From an uncultured Collinsella sp. (GTDB lineage Bacteria; Actinomycetota; Coriobacteriia; Coriobacteriales; Coriobacteriaceae): 18,007 nucleotides of DNA. Both the position numbers and the translations under genes were made by a program. The stretch is taken from NCBI GenBank assembly GCA_900538305.1, contig UPXY01000034.1, forward strand, positions 1-18,007, given 5' to 3'. The notes beneath the pieces are model-generated. The model searched no databases, had not been told where the DNA came from, and was given only the letters and a program-made list of their open reading frames with translations. Below are positions 1 through 6,387 of this stretch, one piece after another; position 1 is the stretch's first letter; each line of letters opens with the position of its first letter.

Positions 1-145
1 GCTCGCTTCGCTCGCTCGGCGCGTGCTCGGGTAGCGGGGATGCGGGGGTCGGAGGCGGCTTTGGTCGGCATCGCTTCGCTCGCCGCGTGCGGGGGAGGGG
101 TTGTGACGGCTTTGGGCGCCGTCGCTTCGCTCGGCGCGCGGGTTT
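1..145. repeat. degenerate tandem repeat region, gene-free
   Basis: The 12-mer TCGCTTCGCTCG occurs at 3, 71 and 122, each time followed by a GC-rich tail resembling GCGCGTGCGGG. The second and third copies also share an upstream CGGCTTTGG-type segment. Copy spacing is 68 and 51 nt, so the repeat is degenerate. I see no credible gene here; the short open frames have no family resemblance. The region could be the edge of a larger intergenic repeat cluster that begins before the window. Confidence 0.5.
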
Positions 146-297
146 GGTCAAAAACGAAAGGTTGGTGACGCTTCCTCTCGGGAAACGGGGGTGCGCATCG
201 CCCGCCGCCCTGGTAGCGGTGCCGATTATCCCAGCTACGGGGGAAGGCGCACCAGTATTTTCCAAGAAGCGTCGTCACCAACCTTTCGTTTTTGGCC
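146..297. repeat. long foldable inverted repeat (possible MITE-like or REP-like element)
   Basis: The arms at 146-170 and 273-297 are complementary over 25 bp with a single position that is a G-U pair in RNA. The pairing continues inward as nested stems: GGAAA at 181-185 with TTTCC, GGTGCGC at 190-196 with GCGCACC at 247-253, and GTAGC at 213-217 with GCTAC at 234-238. The whole 152 nt can therefore fold into one long rod. It lies upstream of the predicted degV promoter, so it should not be part of that mRNA. It contains no gene. Whether it is repeated elsewhere in the genome cannot be seen here. Confidence 0.7.
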
Positions 298-333
298 ACT
301 ATTGGTTTAGTCGAGTGGTTGCTGCCCCTTGAT

Positions 334-363
334 TTGGCCACGTACCTCAAAGTGTGGGATAAT
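334..363 (+). promoter_or_regulatory. predicted promoter of the degV gene
   Basis: TTGGCC at 334-339 and GATAAT at 358-363 are separated by 18 nt, and TGG directly precedes the -10, giving an extended -10. Transcription would start near 370, leaving a 40-nt leader. This also argues against the upstream in-frame ATG at 369 as the start codon. Confidence 0.55.
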
Positions 364-410
364 TACGCATGTTTGTTGCAAGCTTATCCCTATCAAGCAA
401 GGAGCACGCT

Positions 411-1298
411 ATGGGTAGCTATGTTCTTTCCTGCGAATCCACGGCAGATTATCCGCGGTCGTTCTTCAACGAGCGCGATATCCGTGTCGTGTACTTCCAT
501 TATGAACTCGACGGCGTCGTGCATGAGGACGATCTGTACCAGTCCGTCTCGCCGGATGAGTTCTTCGGCAAGCTCAAGGCAGGGTCGACGTCCAAGACTT
601 CCCAGGTGAGCGTGGGCGAATATGCCGAGTTCTGGGAGCCGGAGCTCGCTGCCGGCAACGATGTCCTGCACCTCACGCTTTCAAGCGGCATCTCGGGGTC
701 GTATAACTCCGCGCTCATCGCGGCGCAGAGTCTTGCGGAGAAGTACCCTGAGCGCACGGTGTGCGTCGTGGACTCGCTCGCTGCTTCTTCGGGTTATGGC
801 CTGCTCATGGATTACCTTGCCGATCTGCGCGATGGCGGTGCCACGTTCGAGGAAGCTTGCACGTGGGCTGAGAACAACAAGCTCAACCTCAACCATTGGT
901 TCTTCGTCTCTGATCTTGATTGCTTGAAGCGCGGCGGCCGCGTCTCTGCCACGAGTGCGCTCATTGCCACGGCGCTCAAGATCTGCCCGGTCATGAACGT
1001 CGACTACCAAGGCAAGCTCATCCCGCGCGAGAAGATCCGCACCAAGAAGAAGGCGATCGCGACGCTCGTCGACCGCATGATGGAACATGTCGAGGACGGT
1101 GCGGGCTACACGGGTAAATGCAGCATCTCTCAGTCCGCGTGCCGCGAGGACGCCGAGGAGGTTGCGCGCCTTATTGGCGAGCGCATCCCTGCGCTCAAGG
1201 ACAAGATCGTCATCAACAACATCGGCACGGTGATCGGTTCGCACACGGGTCCCGGTACCGTGGCGCTGTTCTTCATGGGCGACAAGCGCGCCGACTAA
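411..1298 (+). CDS. DegV family protein (fatty-acid-binding, FakB-like)
   Basis: The 295-residue product matches the DegV family, whose members bind a fatty acid and, where a FakA kinase is present, hand it over for phosphorylation. Family marks are TSQVS at about residues 63-67, LSSGISGSYNS at 90-100, DSLAASSGYG at about 121-130, a central RGGRVS segment and a C-terminal SHTGPGTVALFF stretch. The first three correspond to the lipid-binding loops. Length is typical. I chose the ATG at 411 because AAGGAG at 399-404 lies 6 nt upstream; an in-frame ATG at 369 lacks a ribosome site and would sit at the predicted transcription start. No fakA is visible nearby, so the partner and the lipid carried are unknown. 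Confidence 0.9.
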   Translation: MGSYVLSCESTADYPRSFFNERDIRVVYFHYELDGVVHEDDLYQSVSPDEFFGKLKAGSTSKTSQVSVGEYAEFWEPELAAGNDVLHLTLSSGISGSYNSALIAAQSLAEKYPERTVCVVDSLAASSGYGLLMDYLADLRDGGATFEEACTWAENNKLNLNHWFFVSDLDCLKRGGRVSATSALIATALKICPVMNVDYQGKLIPREKIRTKKKAIATLVDRMMEHVEDGAGYTGKCSISQSACREDAEEVARLIGERIPALKDKIVINNIGTVIGSHTGPGTVALFFMGDKRAD

Positions 1299-1360
1299 CG
1301 ACGATCTCGCCGAGCAGCGCAGCGGCCGCAGCTCGATTCGCTTGTGCTTTTCTCGAAATG

Positions 1361-1391
1361 ATGCGCGAGGAACCATGGTTTTCTCGCGCAT
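1361..1391 (+). terminator. hairpin after degV, possible terminator
   Basis: A 12-bp stem pairs 1361-1372 with 1380-1391 (one G-U) around a 7-nt loop. No T-run follows, so it may instead protect the 3' end or act before the next small gene. It lies 62 nt after the degV stop. Confidence 0.4.
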
Positions 1392-1444
1392 CTGCTACGC
1401 TAACGTAACTATGCATCCGAGCGTCTAAGAAAGGTCGATGCCAC

Positions 1445-1582
1445 ATGGGCGCAGCCGATATCTTGCAGCCGTTTCTCATCATCCTTGGGGTGGTCGCTGC
1501 CGTTGCTGCCGTCTATTTCGTGGTTACTGCGATCAAGGGGCGCGCATCTCGCGATGGCGGCGGCAAGCACCGCGCTGCATGA
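1445..1582 (+). CDS. small single-pass membrane protein, 45 residues
   Basis: This short frame reads from an ATG with AGAAAGG about 10 nt upstream. The product has a short N-terminus (MGAADILQP), a strongly hydrophobic segment at about residues 9-28 rich in V, A, I and L, and a basic tail with K, R and H residues ending in GGGKHRAA. This pattern predicts one transmembrane helix with the positive tail in the cytoplasm. Third codon positions are mostly G or C, as expected for a real gene here. I do not recognise a family and assign no function. It may be cotranscribed with degV or start from its own weak promoter (TACGCT at 1396). It converges on the methyltransferase, whose stop lies 31 nt away. 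Confidence 0.6.
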   Translation: MGAADILQPFLIILGVVAAVAAVYFVVTAIKGRASRDGGGKHRAA

Positions 1583-1613
1583 GCGTGTGAGGCCCTGAAT
1601 GCGGGGTTGACCC

Positions 1614-2600
1614 TCACTTCTTGATAAGCGCGAGATAGAAACCCTCGAAAAGCTTCGAAGGGCATACGGTGAGCGTTTCTTTGAATGCGGTGGGGAGTGC
1701 GGGGATCGCGCCTTCCTGAACGGCATCGATGATGGCTCGCACGCCCGGAGAAAGCGGGGCGGACTCATCCTCTTGGGTGCTCGCGCCGCCGAAGAGCGGA
1801 ACGAGCTTGCAGTCGCGATGCCGCTTGAGTGCGTATGCGACCTGCTCGTTATTTTCCTGCGGCAAGATGGAGCACGTTGCGTAGACGAGCGTGCCGCCCG
1901 GCTTGAGTACCGTGAGCGCGCGGTCGAGCAGCGCGCGCTGCGAGCGCGTTACCTTGGCGAGAAGTGCCTCGGTCATGCGCTTCGTGGCTCGTTCATCGCC
2001 GGAGCGGAAGGTGCCGGTTCCCGTGCAGGGGGCATCGAGCAAGATCTGGTCGAAGGAGAAGAACTCGTCGAGCTTCCGCGCGTCGCAGCGCATGACGTTC
2101 ACGTTTTTGCAGCCAAGTTTGGCGAGGTTGTACGCGAGCTTTTCCGCGCGCGGTGCATGCAGCTCGCAGGCGGTTATGTGCGCGCGTCCGTTGGCGAGCG
2201 CGTAGAGCTGCGAGGTCTTGCCGCCGGGTGCGGCGCACATGTCGAGCACGTCGGCGCCGGTGCGCGGCTCCAACACGAGCGGCGGCAGCATGGACGAAAG
2301 GCTCTGCAGATAGATCTTGCCTTCCCGGTAGATGGGGAGCTCCCATACATCGCGCTCGCACACCCCATCGTCCAGCACGAAGGCGTCATCGTACCAGGTT
2401 ACGCGCGTAAAGCCGATGCCCGCGGTGCGAAGCGCCTCGGTGACAGAATCGGCGCTTGCCTTGGCCGTATTCGCCCGGAGCGTAACCGGTCGCGTTGCCG
2501 CCGCCTCGAAGCCGGCCCGGATGCACTCGGCACCATCGCCGTTCCCATATGCGGAAATCGCCCGATCGATAAGTTCGGGGTATTCGAAAGCTTCGCTCAT
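1614..2600 (-). CDS. RsmB/NOP2/Sun family RNA m5C methyltransferase
   Basis: The 328-residue protein is an S-adenosylmethionine-dependent RNA cytosine-5 methyltransferase by motif. It has MCAAPGGKTSQL (SAM-binding motif I, about residues 121-132), DAPCTGTG at 189-196 (motif IV cysteine) and ATCSILPQENNEQ from about 241 (motif VI nucleophilic cysteine), preceded by the typical LSSMLPPLVLEP. It lacks the N-terminal NusB-like domain of full RsmB and is nearer the short Nop2p/Sun type, so the target could be rRNA or tRNA. I place the start at 2600, since AAGG at 2607-2610 is spaced 6 nt from it; the ATG at 2606 abuts the same site. It follows the ECF T-component gene by 47 nt on the same strand and may share its transcript. 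Confidence 0.88.
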   Translation of the reverse strand: MSEAFEYPELIDRAISAYGNGDGAECIRAGFEAAATRPVTLRANTAKASADSVTEALRTAGIGFTRVTWYDDAFVLDDGVCERDVWELPIYREGKIYLQSLSSMLPPLVLEPRTGADVLDMCAAPGGKTSQLYALANGRAHITACELHAPRAEKLAYNLAKLGCKNVNVMRCDARKLDEFFSFDQILLDAPCTGTGTFRSGDERATKRMTEALLAKVTRSQRALLDRALTVLKPGGTLVYATCSILPQENNEQVAYALKRHRDCKLVPLFGGASTQEDESAPLSPGVRAIIDAVQEGAIPALPTAFKETLTVCPSKLFEGFYLALIKK

Positions 2601-2647
2601 ATCCATCCTTGAAGTGATCCATCCCGGCTTGGCTGGATTGTATCATG

Positions 2648-3394
2648 CTAGAAGGCGACGCCCAGGGCGACGAGCGCGACGCATATGGCCAGCGCGGCGA
2701 AATCAAGCGCGCGCAGGGGGTAGCGCTTGTAAGCTGAAGAGCGCGTGCGTAGATAGAACCCGCGCTGCTCGGCGGCGAGCGCCGTGGCATCCGTCTTGCC
2801 CACGCTCGAGATGAGCAGCGGTATGCAGAGCGGCAGCATGAGACGGAGCTTCTTCACGGGGTTCGGCGTATCGTATTCCACGCCACGTGCCGTCTGGGCC
2901 TCCATGATCGCGTTCATCTCCTGGCTGAAGATCGGTACGAAGCGAAGTGCCGTAGTAAACGTGAACGCGTACTGATAGGGAAGGTGCAGCACCTCGACGC
3001 AGGCGTTTGCGAGGTCGGTGAGCTTGGTGACCATGAGTACGAGCACGAGCGGCAGCGCCACGCCCAAAAGGCGCAGGCACATCTTCGACGCGCTTACGAT
3101 GCCTTCGTCCGTCATGTAGCCGAACACCACGTCGCCCGTGCGCATGAATGCCGTCTGCAGAAGAAACATCACCACGGCGAGCGGGACAAGCAGCTTCAGC
3201 AGACTCGCGAGCCGGCGTGCGGCGCGTACGTAGGCAGCGAGCGCGAACGTGAGCACGAGCAGGCCGATGAGCGCGGCGTAGGTGTTCGCGAGAAGGGTCG
3301 AGGCGATGATGGCTGCGGCGAGCGCGAGCTTGATCACAGGATTCAAGCGATGGAGGAGCGTCGTCCCCGGGATGTAATCGATGACGTTAACCAC
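2648..3394 (-). CDS. ecfT: ECF transporter T component (EcfT), membrane scaffold
   Basis: EcfT is the integral membrane subunit that couples ATP hydrolysis by the ATPases to the substrate-binding S component. This 248-residue protein has several hydrophobic helices in the N-terminal half and at the C-terminus. It carries the two conserved coupling-helix signatures: AQTARGVEYD in the middle and AAEQRGFYLR near the end, each with an Arg-Gly pair. The start is GTG at 3394, overlapping the ATPase stop by 8 nt, with AAGGAG at 3405-3410 some 10 nt upstream. The overlap implies translational coupling. Its position directly after S and A genes marks this as a dedicated rather than a shared ECF module. 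Confidence 0.9.
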   Translation of the reverse strand: MVNVIDYIPGTTLLHRLNPVIKLALAAAIIASTLLANTYAALIGLLVLTFALAAYVRAARRLASLLKLLVPLAVVMFLLQTAFMRTGDVVFGYMTDEGIVSASKMCLRLLGVALPLVLVLMVTKLTDLANACVEVLHLPYQYAFTFTTALRFVPIFSQEMNAIMEAQTARGVEYDTPNPVKKLRLMLPLCIPLLISSVGKTDATALAAEQRGFYLRTRSSAYKRYPLRALDFAALAICVALVALGVAF

Positions 3395-5180
3395 GGGCGA
3401 TCAACTCCTTCGTGCGGGCGACGACGTCCGCCACCTCAAACGCTCCCTCAAATGCGGGCGACACGCTCGCGGCGAGCGCATGCGACAGCTCGATGACCTG
3501 CGGCGGCTCCATGCTGGCGGCTTGCATGAGCTCGGGCGTGGCGAAGAGCGCATGCGTCTCGCCGCGCCCGAGCACGCGTCCGCCCGCCATGACCACGAGC
3601 CGCTCGGCGAAATCGCTCACGACCTCCATGTCGTGGCACACCATGATCACGGCGCTGCCAGCCTCTGCCATGTCGCGCACGGTTTCCATCACGGTCATGC
3701 ACTCGCGGTAATCGAGGCCACTCGTGGGCTCGTCGAGGATGATGACGTCGGGCTCGAGCACGACGACGCTTGCGAGCGCGACCATCTGACGCTGTCCACG
3801 CGAAAGCGAGAACGGCGCCTCATGGGCAGGTAGACCGAAGCGCTCGATCACGGGCAGGGCACGGCGGTGTGCTTCGGCGGTGTCTATGCCCGCAAGCTCG
3901 AGGCCGAAGGCGACCTCGTCGAGGACGGTGTCGCGGCAGATCTGTCGGTCGGGGTCTTGGAAGAGCGTGGCCGCATGCCGTGCAATCTGGCTCGTGCGTA
4001 CGGCGGAGGTGTCGAGCCCGGCGACGGTCACGGTGCCCGTGCTGGGTTTTAAGAGCCCCGTAATGAGCTTGGTGACGGTGGTCTTGCCGGCTCCGTTCTG
4101 TCCCACGACGCCCACGAGCTCGCCAGGATAGACGGTGATATCCACGTCCCGCACGGCTGCTTCACCGCTGGGATAGGCGAAGGAGACGTTTCGAAGCTGC
4201 ACCACGGGCTCGGCACCCTCGGCTTTGGGGCGGGAGGGACGGTGAGGCGGGCGCGAGGGGGCGGGAGCCGAAGTGACGGAGTCCGACGCGTTCCCGTCTC
4301 CGCCAGCAGCGCCCGCGTTTGTGACCACGCCGGCGATGAGCTCCTGCGCTTGCGCCACGTTCAGGCAGGGAGCGCCGGGTTCGATGATCTTTTCGCGCGC
4401 CAGGCTGTTCGAGATGCGCGTGACGCGTGGACTGTCCACGCCGATCGCGCGGAGTTCAGCCGCGTGCGAGAACACCTCGGCAGGGGTTCCCTCGAGCACG
4501 ATACGACCCTTGTCCATCACCGCGATGCGGCGGCAGTATTCAGAAAGCAGCGCGACCTTCTGCTCGACGATCACCACGGTTACGCCAAGGCGTTCGTTCA
4601 CGTCGCGCAGGATGTCGAAGACCATGGTCGAGCTTGCCGGGTCGAGCGCGGCGGTGGGCTCGTCGAGTACGAGGACATCCGGTTCGAGTGCGAGGATGGC
4701 CGCGATGGCGACCTTCTGCTTCTGTCCGCCGGAGAGCGTGGCGATCTCGCGGTCGCGAAGATCCGCGATGCCCACAAGCTCGAGCGTGCGCTCGATGCGC
4801 GTTGGGATCTCGCCGTGGTCCACGCCGAAATTCTCTAAGCCGAAGAGCAGCTCGTCCTCCACCACGGAGGCGACCATCTGTGCGTCGATGTCCTGCAGCA
4901 CGCTGCCTACCGAGCGCGCAACGTCCGTGAGCGTGATGGTGCAGGTCTCTCGCCCCGCAACGTGTGCCGCACCATAAAACGCGCCCCCGAAGTGGTGGGG
5001 GATCGCGCCAGAGAGCACTGAGGTGAGCGTCGACTTGCCGGCTCCCGAGGGTCCGATAATGCCCAGGAAGTCGCCGGCGGCGATATTCAGGCTCACATGG
5101 TCGAGCGCGCGCGGCGCGGAGTCGCTGCCATAAGAAAACGAGACGTCGTCGACAGAGATGATCGGGGTGGATGATTCCAT
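3387..5180 (-). CDS. ecfA: ECF transporter fused double ATPase (EcfA-EcfA')
   Basis: Two ABC ATPase domains are fused in one 597-residue chain. Domain 1 (about residues 5-250) has Walker A GPSGAGKST, Q-loop LQD, signature LSGGQ and Walker B LVLDEP. Domain 2 (about 325-590) has GQNGAGKTT, LFQD, a variant signature LSRGQ and IILDEP. An Ala/Pro/Ser-rich linker of about 35 residues joins them. The H-loop histidine is present in domain 2 (MVCHD, His516) but is Gln207 in domain 1 (IVEQK). One composite ATP site therefore looks canonical and the other degenerate. The start is ATG 5180, with AGGA 9 nt upstream; an in-frame GTG at 5213 has no ribosome site. Together with the S and T genes it powers uptake. 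Confidence 0.9.
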   Translation of the reverse strand: MESSTPIISVDDVSFSYGSDSAPRALDHVSLNIAAGDFLGIIGPSGAGKSTLTSVLSGAIPHHFGGAFYGAAHVAGRETCTITLTDVARSVGSVLQDIDAQMVASVVEDELLFGLENFGVDHGEIPTRIERTLELVGIADLRDREIATLSGGQKQKVAIAAILALEPDVLVLDEPTAALDPASSTMVFDILRDVNERLGVTVVIVEQKVALLSEYCRRIAVMDKGRIVLEGTPAEVFSHAAELRAIGVDSPRVTRISNSLAREKIIEPGAPCLNVAQAQELIAGVVTNAGAAGGDGNASDSVTSAPAPSRPPHRPSRPKAEGAEPVVQLRNVSFAYPSGEAAVRDVDITVYPGELVGVVGQNGAGKTTVTKLITGLLKPSTGTVTVAGLDTSAVRTSQIARHAATLFQDPDRQICRDTVLDEVAFGLELAGIDTAEAHRRALPVIERFGLPAHEAPFSLSRGQRQMVALASVVVLEPDVIILDEPTSGLDYRECMTVMETVRDMAEAGSAVIMVCHDMEVVSDFAERLVVMAGGRVLGRGETHALFATPELMQAASMEPPQVIELSHALAASVSPAFEGAFEVADVVARTKELIARG

Positions 5181-5250
5181 GGTATCTGTTCCTGTCTGGT
5201 GGGTTATCAGCACCGGGTGCTAGCGTACCACGTCGGCTTCGGAAACGATA

Positions 5251-5276
5251 CCGCCCCGAACGCGAGCCCGGGGCGG
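5251..5276 (-). other. intercistronic hairpin between S-component and ATPase genes
   Basis: CCGCCCCG at 5251-5258 pairs perfectly with CGGGGCGG at 5269-5276 around a 10-nt loop, in the 147-nt gap between the two genes. On the minus strand it is followed by TATCGTTTCC, not a clean T-run. It could be a partial terminator or a processing/stability element setting unequal S and A/T expression. Confidence 0.5.
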
Positions 5277-5327
5277 CGTGAGCGAGAATCTGGGTTCAGG
5301 ACAGACATTCTCACTCGGGACAATGTG

Positions 5328-5897
5328 TTAGTCGACGAGCTTGAGCGCCTTGCGAATGGGCAGGTAGAGCGCGCCCACAAGGATTCCGTTGAAGACCGCG
5401 GTCGCGAACACCACGGGCAGCATAGCGGCAGCGAGCTGGGCGGCGCCGCCCACCATGGCGATCTTGATGAGCATGAAGATGATGCCGGAGACGGCGGTGG
5501 TGACGAACGTGCCCGCCACGGGGATGACCTTCTTCGCGGGCGTGTTCATGCCCACATTCACGATGACGGCCATGAGCATGGCAGCGATGCCCTCGGCGGC
5601 AAAGTCGATGAACGGCGAGGTCGTGGTGATCTGAATCACCGCGGCGGAGATGAGGCCGATGATGAGCGCCTGTCCGATGTTCGGGCGGATGGCGAGGATC
5701 GTAAGACAGAAGGCGGAGATGATGAACTCCGGTGCGATGGCGCCGCCTGTGGCGGTGGAGATGGCGCGGCCGACCGTGAAGTTCAGGATGAAGCCAGCGG
5801 CGAGCAGGATCGCAAGCAGCACGAGGCCGCGGATGTCGAGGGTGCCGCGATCGACGGTGGAGACGGTGCGGGGCTGGGTGGTGGTGTTCTGGCTCAT
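5328..5897 (-). CDS. ECF transporter S component, predicted tryptophan (or indole compound) importer
   Basis: The 189-residue product has a short polar N-terminus and about six hydrophobic helices (roughly 24-42, 53-70, 76-92, 99-115, 124-146 and 155-178), the size and layout of S components, which bind the substrate in the membrane. It is first in an operon with the fused ATPase and EcfT. S-component sequences rarely reveal the substrate. Here the assignment comes from context: the gene lies behind a leader peptide with three adjacent Trp codons and an intrinsic terminator. The start is ATG 5897, with AAGG 9 nt upstream; the frame stays open much further upstream, but that stretch runs through the terminator. 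Tryptophan specificity is an inference from regulation; a precursor or indole derivative is possible. Confidence 0.82.
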   Translation of the reverse strand: MSQNTTTQPRTVSTVDRGTLDIRGLVLLAILLAAGFILNFTVGRAISTATGGAIAPEFIISAFCLTILAIRPNIGQALIIGLISAAVIQITTTSPFIDFAAEGIAAMLMAVIVNVGMNTPAKKVIPVAGTFVTTAVSGIIFMLIKIAMVGGAAQLAAAMLPVVFATAVFNGILVGALYLPIRKALKLVD

Positions 5898-6030
5898 GGT
5901 GATCAACCTTTCTTGGAAAACTGCCGTGGTTTGGCGAAGGAATGAGATGTAGGTGCGGGAAAAGACGGGGGCGCGTGATGCGTGTCGGTCGCGGCTTCGG
6001 TACCAGAGGGCTCGGGTGGGGCCCGCATAG

Positions 6031-6059
6031 AAAAAGGCCCCCGGTCTCCCGGAGGCCTT
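6031..6059 (-). terminator. intrinsic terminator of the Trp attenuator
   Basis: On the minus strand AAGGCCTCCGG (6059-6049) and CCGGGGGCCTT (6044-6034) form an 11-bp stem with one G-U pair and a GAGA loop, running straight into TTTTT and then CT. It lies between the leader peptide and the S-component start, so it can only serve as a conditional terminator for the operon. Confidence 0.88.
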
Positions 6060-6128
6060 ATGCGTACAACCTGGATTCAGGCGCAAGGGCTACCGTCGAC
6101 CGACCGTATTCGCATCACGCCACCACCA
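6031..6128 (-). promoter_or_regulatory. ribosome-mediated tryptophan attenuator in front of the ECF operon
   Basis: Reading the minus strand, four segments can pair alternatively. Segment 1 (6115-6121, overlapping the third Trp codon and the next codons) can pair with UUGCGCC at 6080-6086. Segment 2 (CCCTTGCG, 6082-6089) can pair with segment 3 (CGCA-TA-AGGC, 6055-6064) with a 2-nt bulge, breaking the base of the terminator. Segments 3 and 4 form the terminator (6034-6059). A ribosome stalled on the Trp codons at 6120-6128 covers segment 1 and favours 2:3, giving readthrough. A ribosome reaching the stop at 6090 covers segment 2 and favours termination. The stems are visible in the sequence; the mechanism is inferred from classical trp leaders. 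Confidence 0.8.
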
Positions 6129-6158
6129 GTTCATGGAGTTGTCGAAGACGTGCATCAT
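6090..6158 (-). CDS. Trp leader peptide, 22 residues with Trp-Trp-Trp
   Basis: The frame begins with two ATG codons (6158 and 6155), has AAAGGAG at 6167-6173 with 8-nt spacing, and encodes a 22-residue peptide containing NWWWRD. The three tandem TGG codons are at 6120-6128 and the TAG stop at 6090-6092. Adjacent Trp codons in so short a peptide, a strong ribosome site and a terminator 31 nt after the stop identify a regulatory leader peptide. NWWW motifs are known from trp leader peptides of other Actinobacteria. The peptide itself probably has no function; its translation senses charged tRNA-Trp and controls the ECF operon downstream. Confidence 0.87.
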   Translation of the reverse strand: MMHVFDNSMNWWWRDANTVGRR

Positions 6159-6213
6159 GATGGCGGCTCCTTTCGATGAGTCGGGCGGCGCGCCGTGCGC
6201 TCGCGTTGAGGGC

Positions 6214-6224
6214 ACTATAGCATA
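6214..6224 (-). promoter_or_regulatory. predicted -10 of the ECF/leader operon promoter
   Basis: On the minus strand TATGCTATAGT gives two overlapping -10 candidates, TATGCT (6224-6219) and TATAGT (6219-6214). Either would start transcription about 45-55 nt before the leader peptide ATG. No good -35 stands out at 17-18 nt. Confidence 0.45.
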
Positions 6225-6283
6225 GCGAAGTGGCGGCATGCGGCGGCGTCGCCAAGATTGCCGGAATGTTTCGAGCCGAGGGG

Positions 6284-6381
6284 CGGCGGGTGACCCAATT
6301 GGGGACAGGTGCATTTTGGGACATCGGGCGCAAGCGCCCGATGTCCCAAAATGCTCCTGTCCCCAATTGGGTCACCCGCCG
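6284..6381. repeat. 98-bp near-perfect palindrome (REP/REPIN- or MITE-like)
   Basis: The arms at 6284-6331 and 6334-6381 are 48 nt each, match at 47 of 48 positions and are separated only by AA. Each arm contains the smaller palindrome CCCAATTGGG and two related GGGACA words (TTGGGGACAGG and TTTTGGGACA). The element begins 6 nt after the stop of the lipid kinase gene and ends about 60 nt before the ECF operon promoter, both on the minus strand. As RNA it would form an extremely stable hairpin that may block readthrough into the attenuator. No transposase gene is next to it. A mobile origin is inferred from the architecture only. Confidence 0.85.
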
Positions 6382-6387
6382 TCTGCG

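Noticed and set aside
5898..6086. 63-codon N-terminal extension of the S component
   Set aside because: It would translate through the attenuator terminator and has no hydrophobic or family character; ATG 5897 has its own ribosome site.
6284..6381. Ordinary intrinsic terminator for the lipid kinase gene
   Set aside because: The stem is far longer than a terminator needs and no T-run follows; a repeat element is the better description, though it may still hinder transcription.
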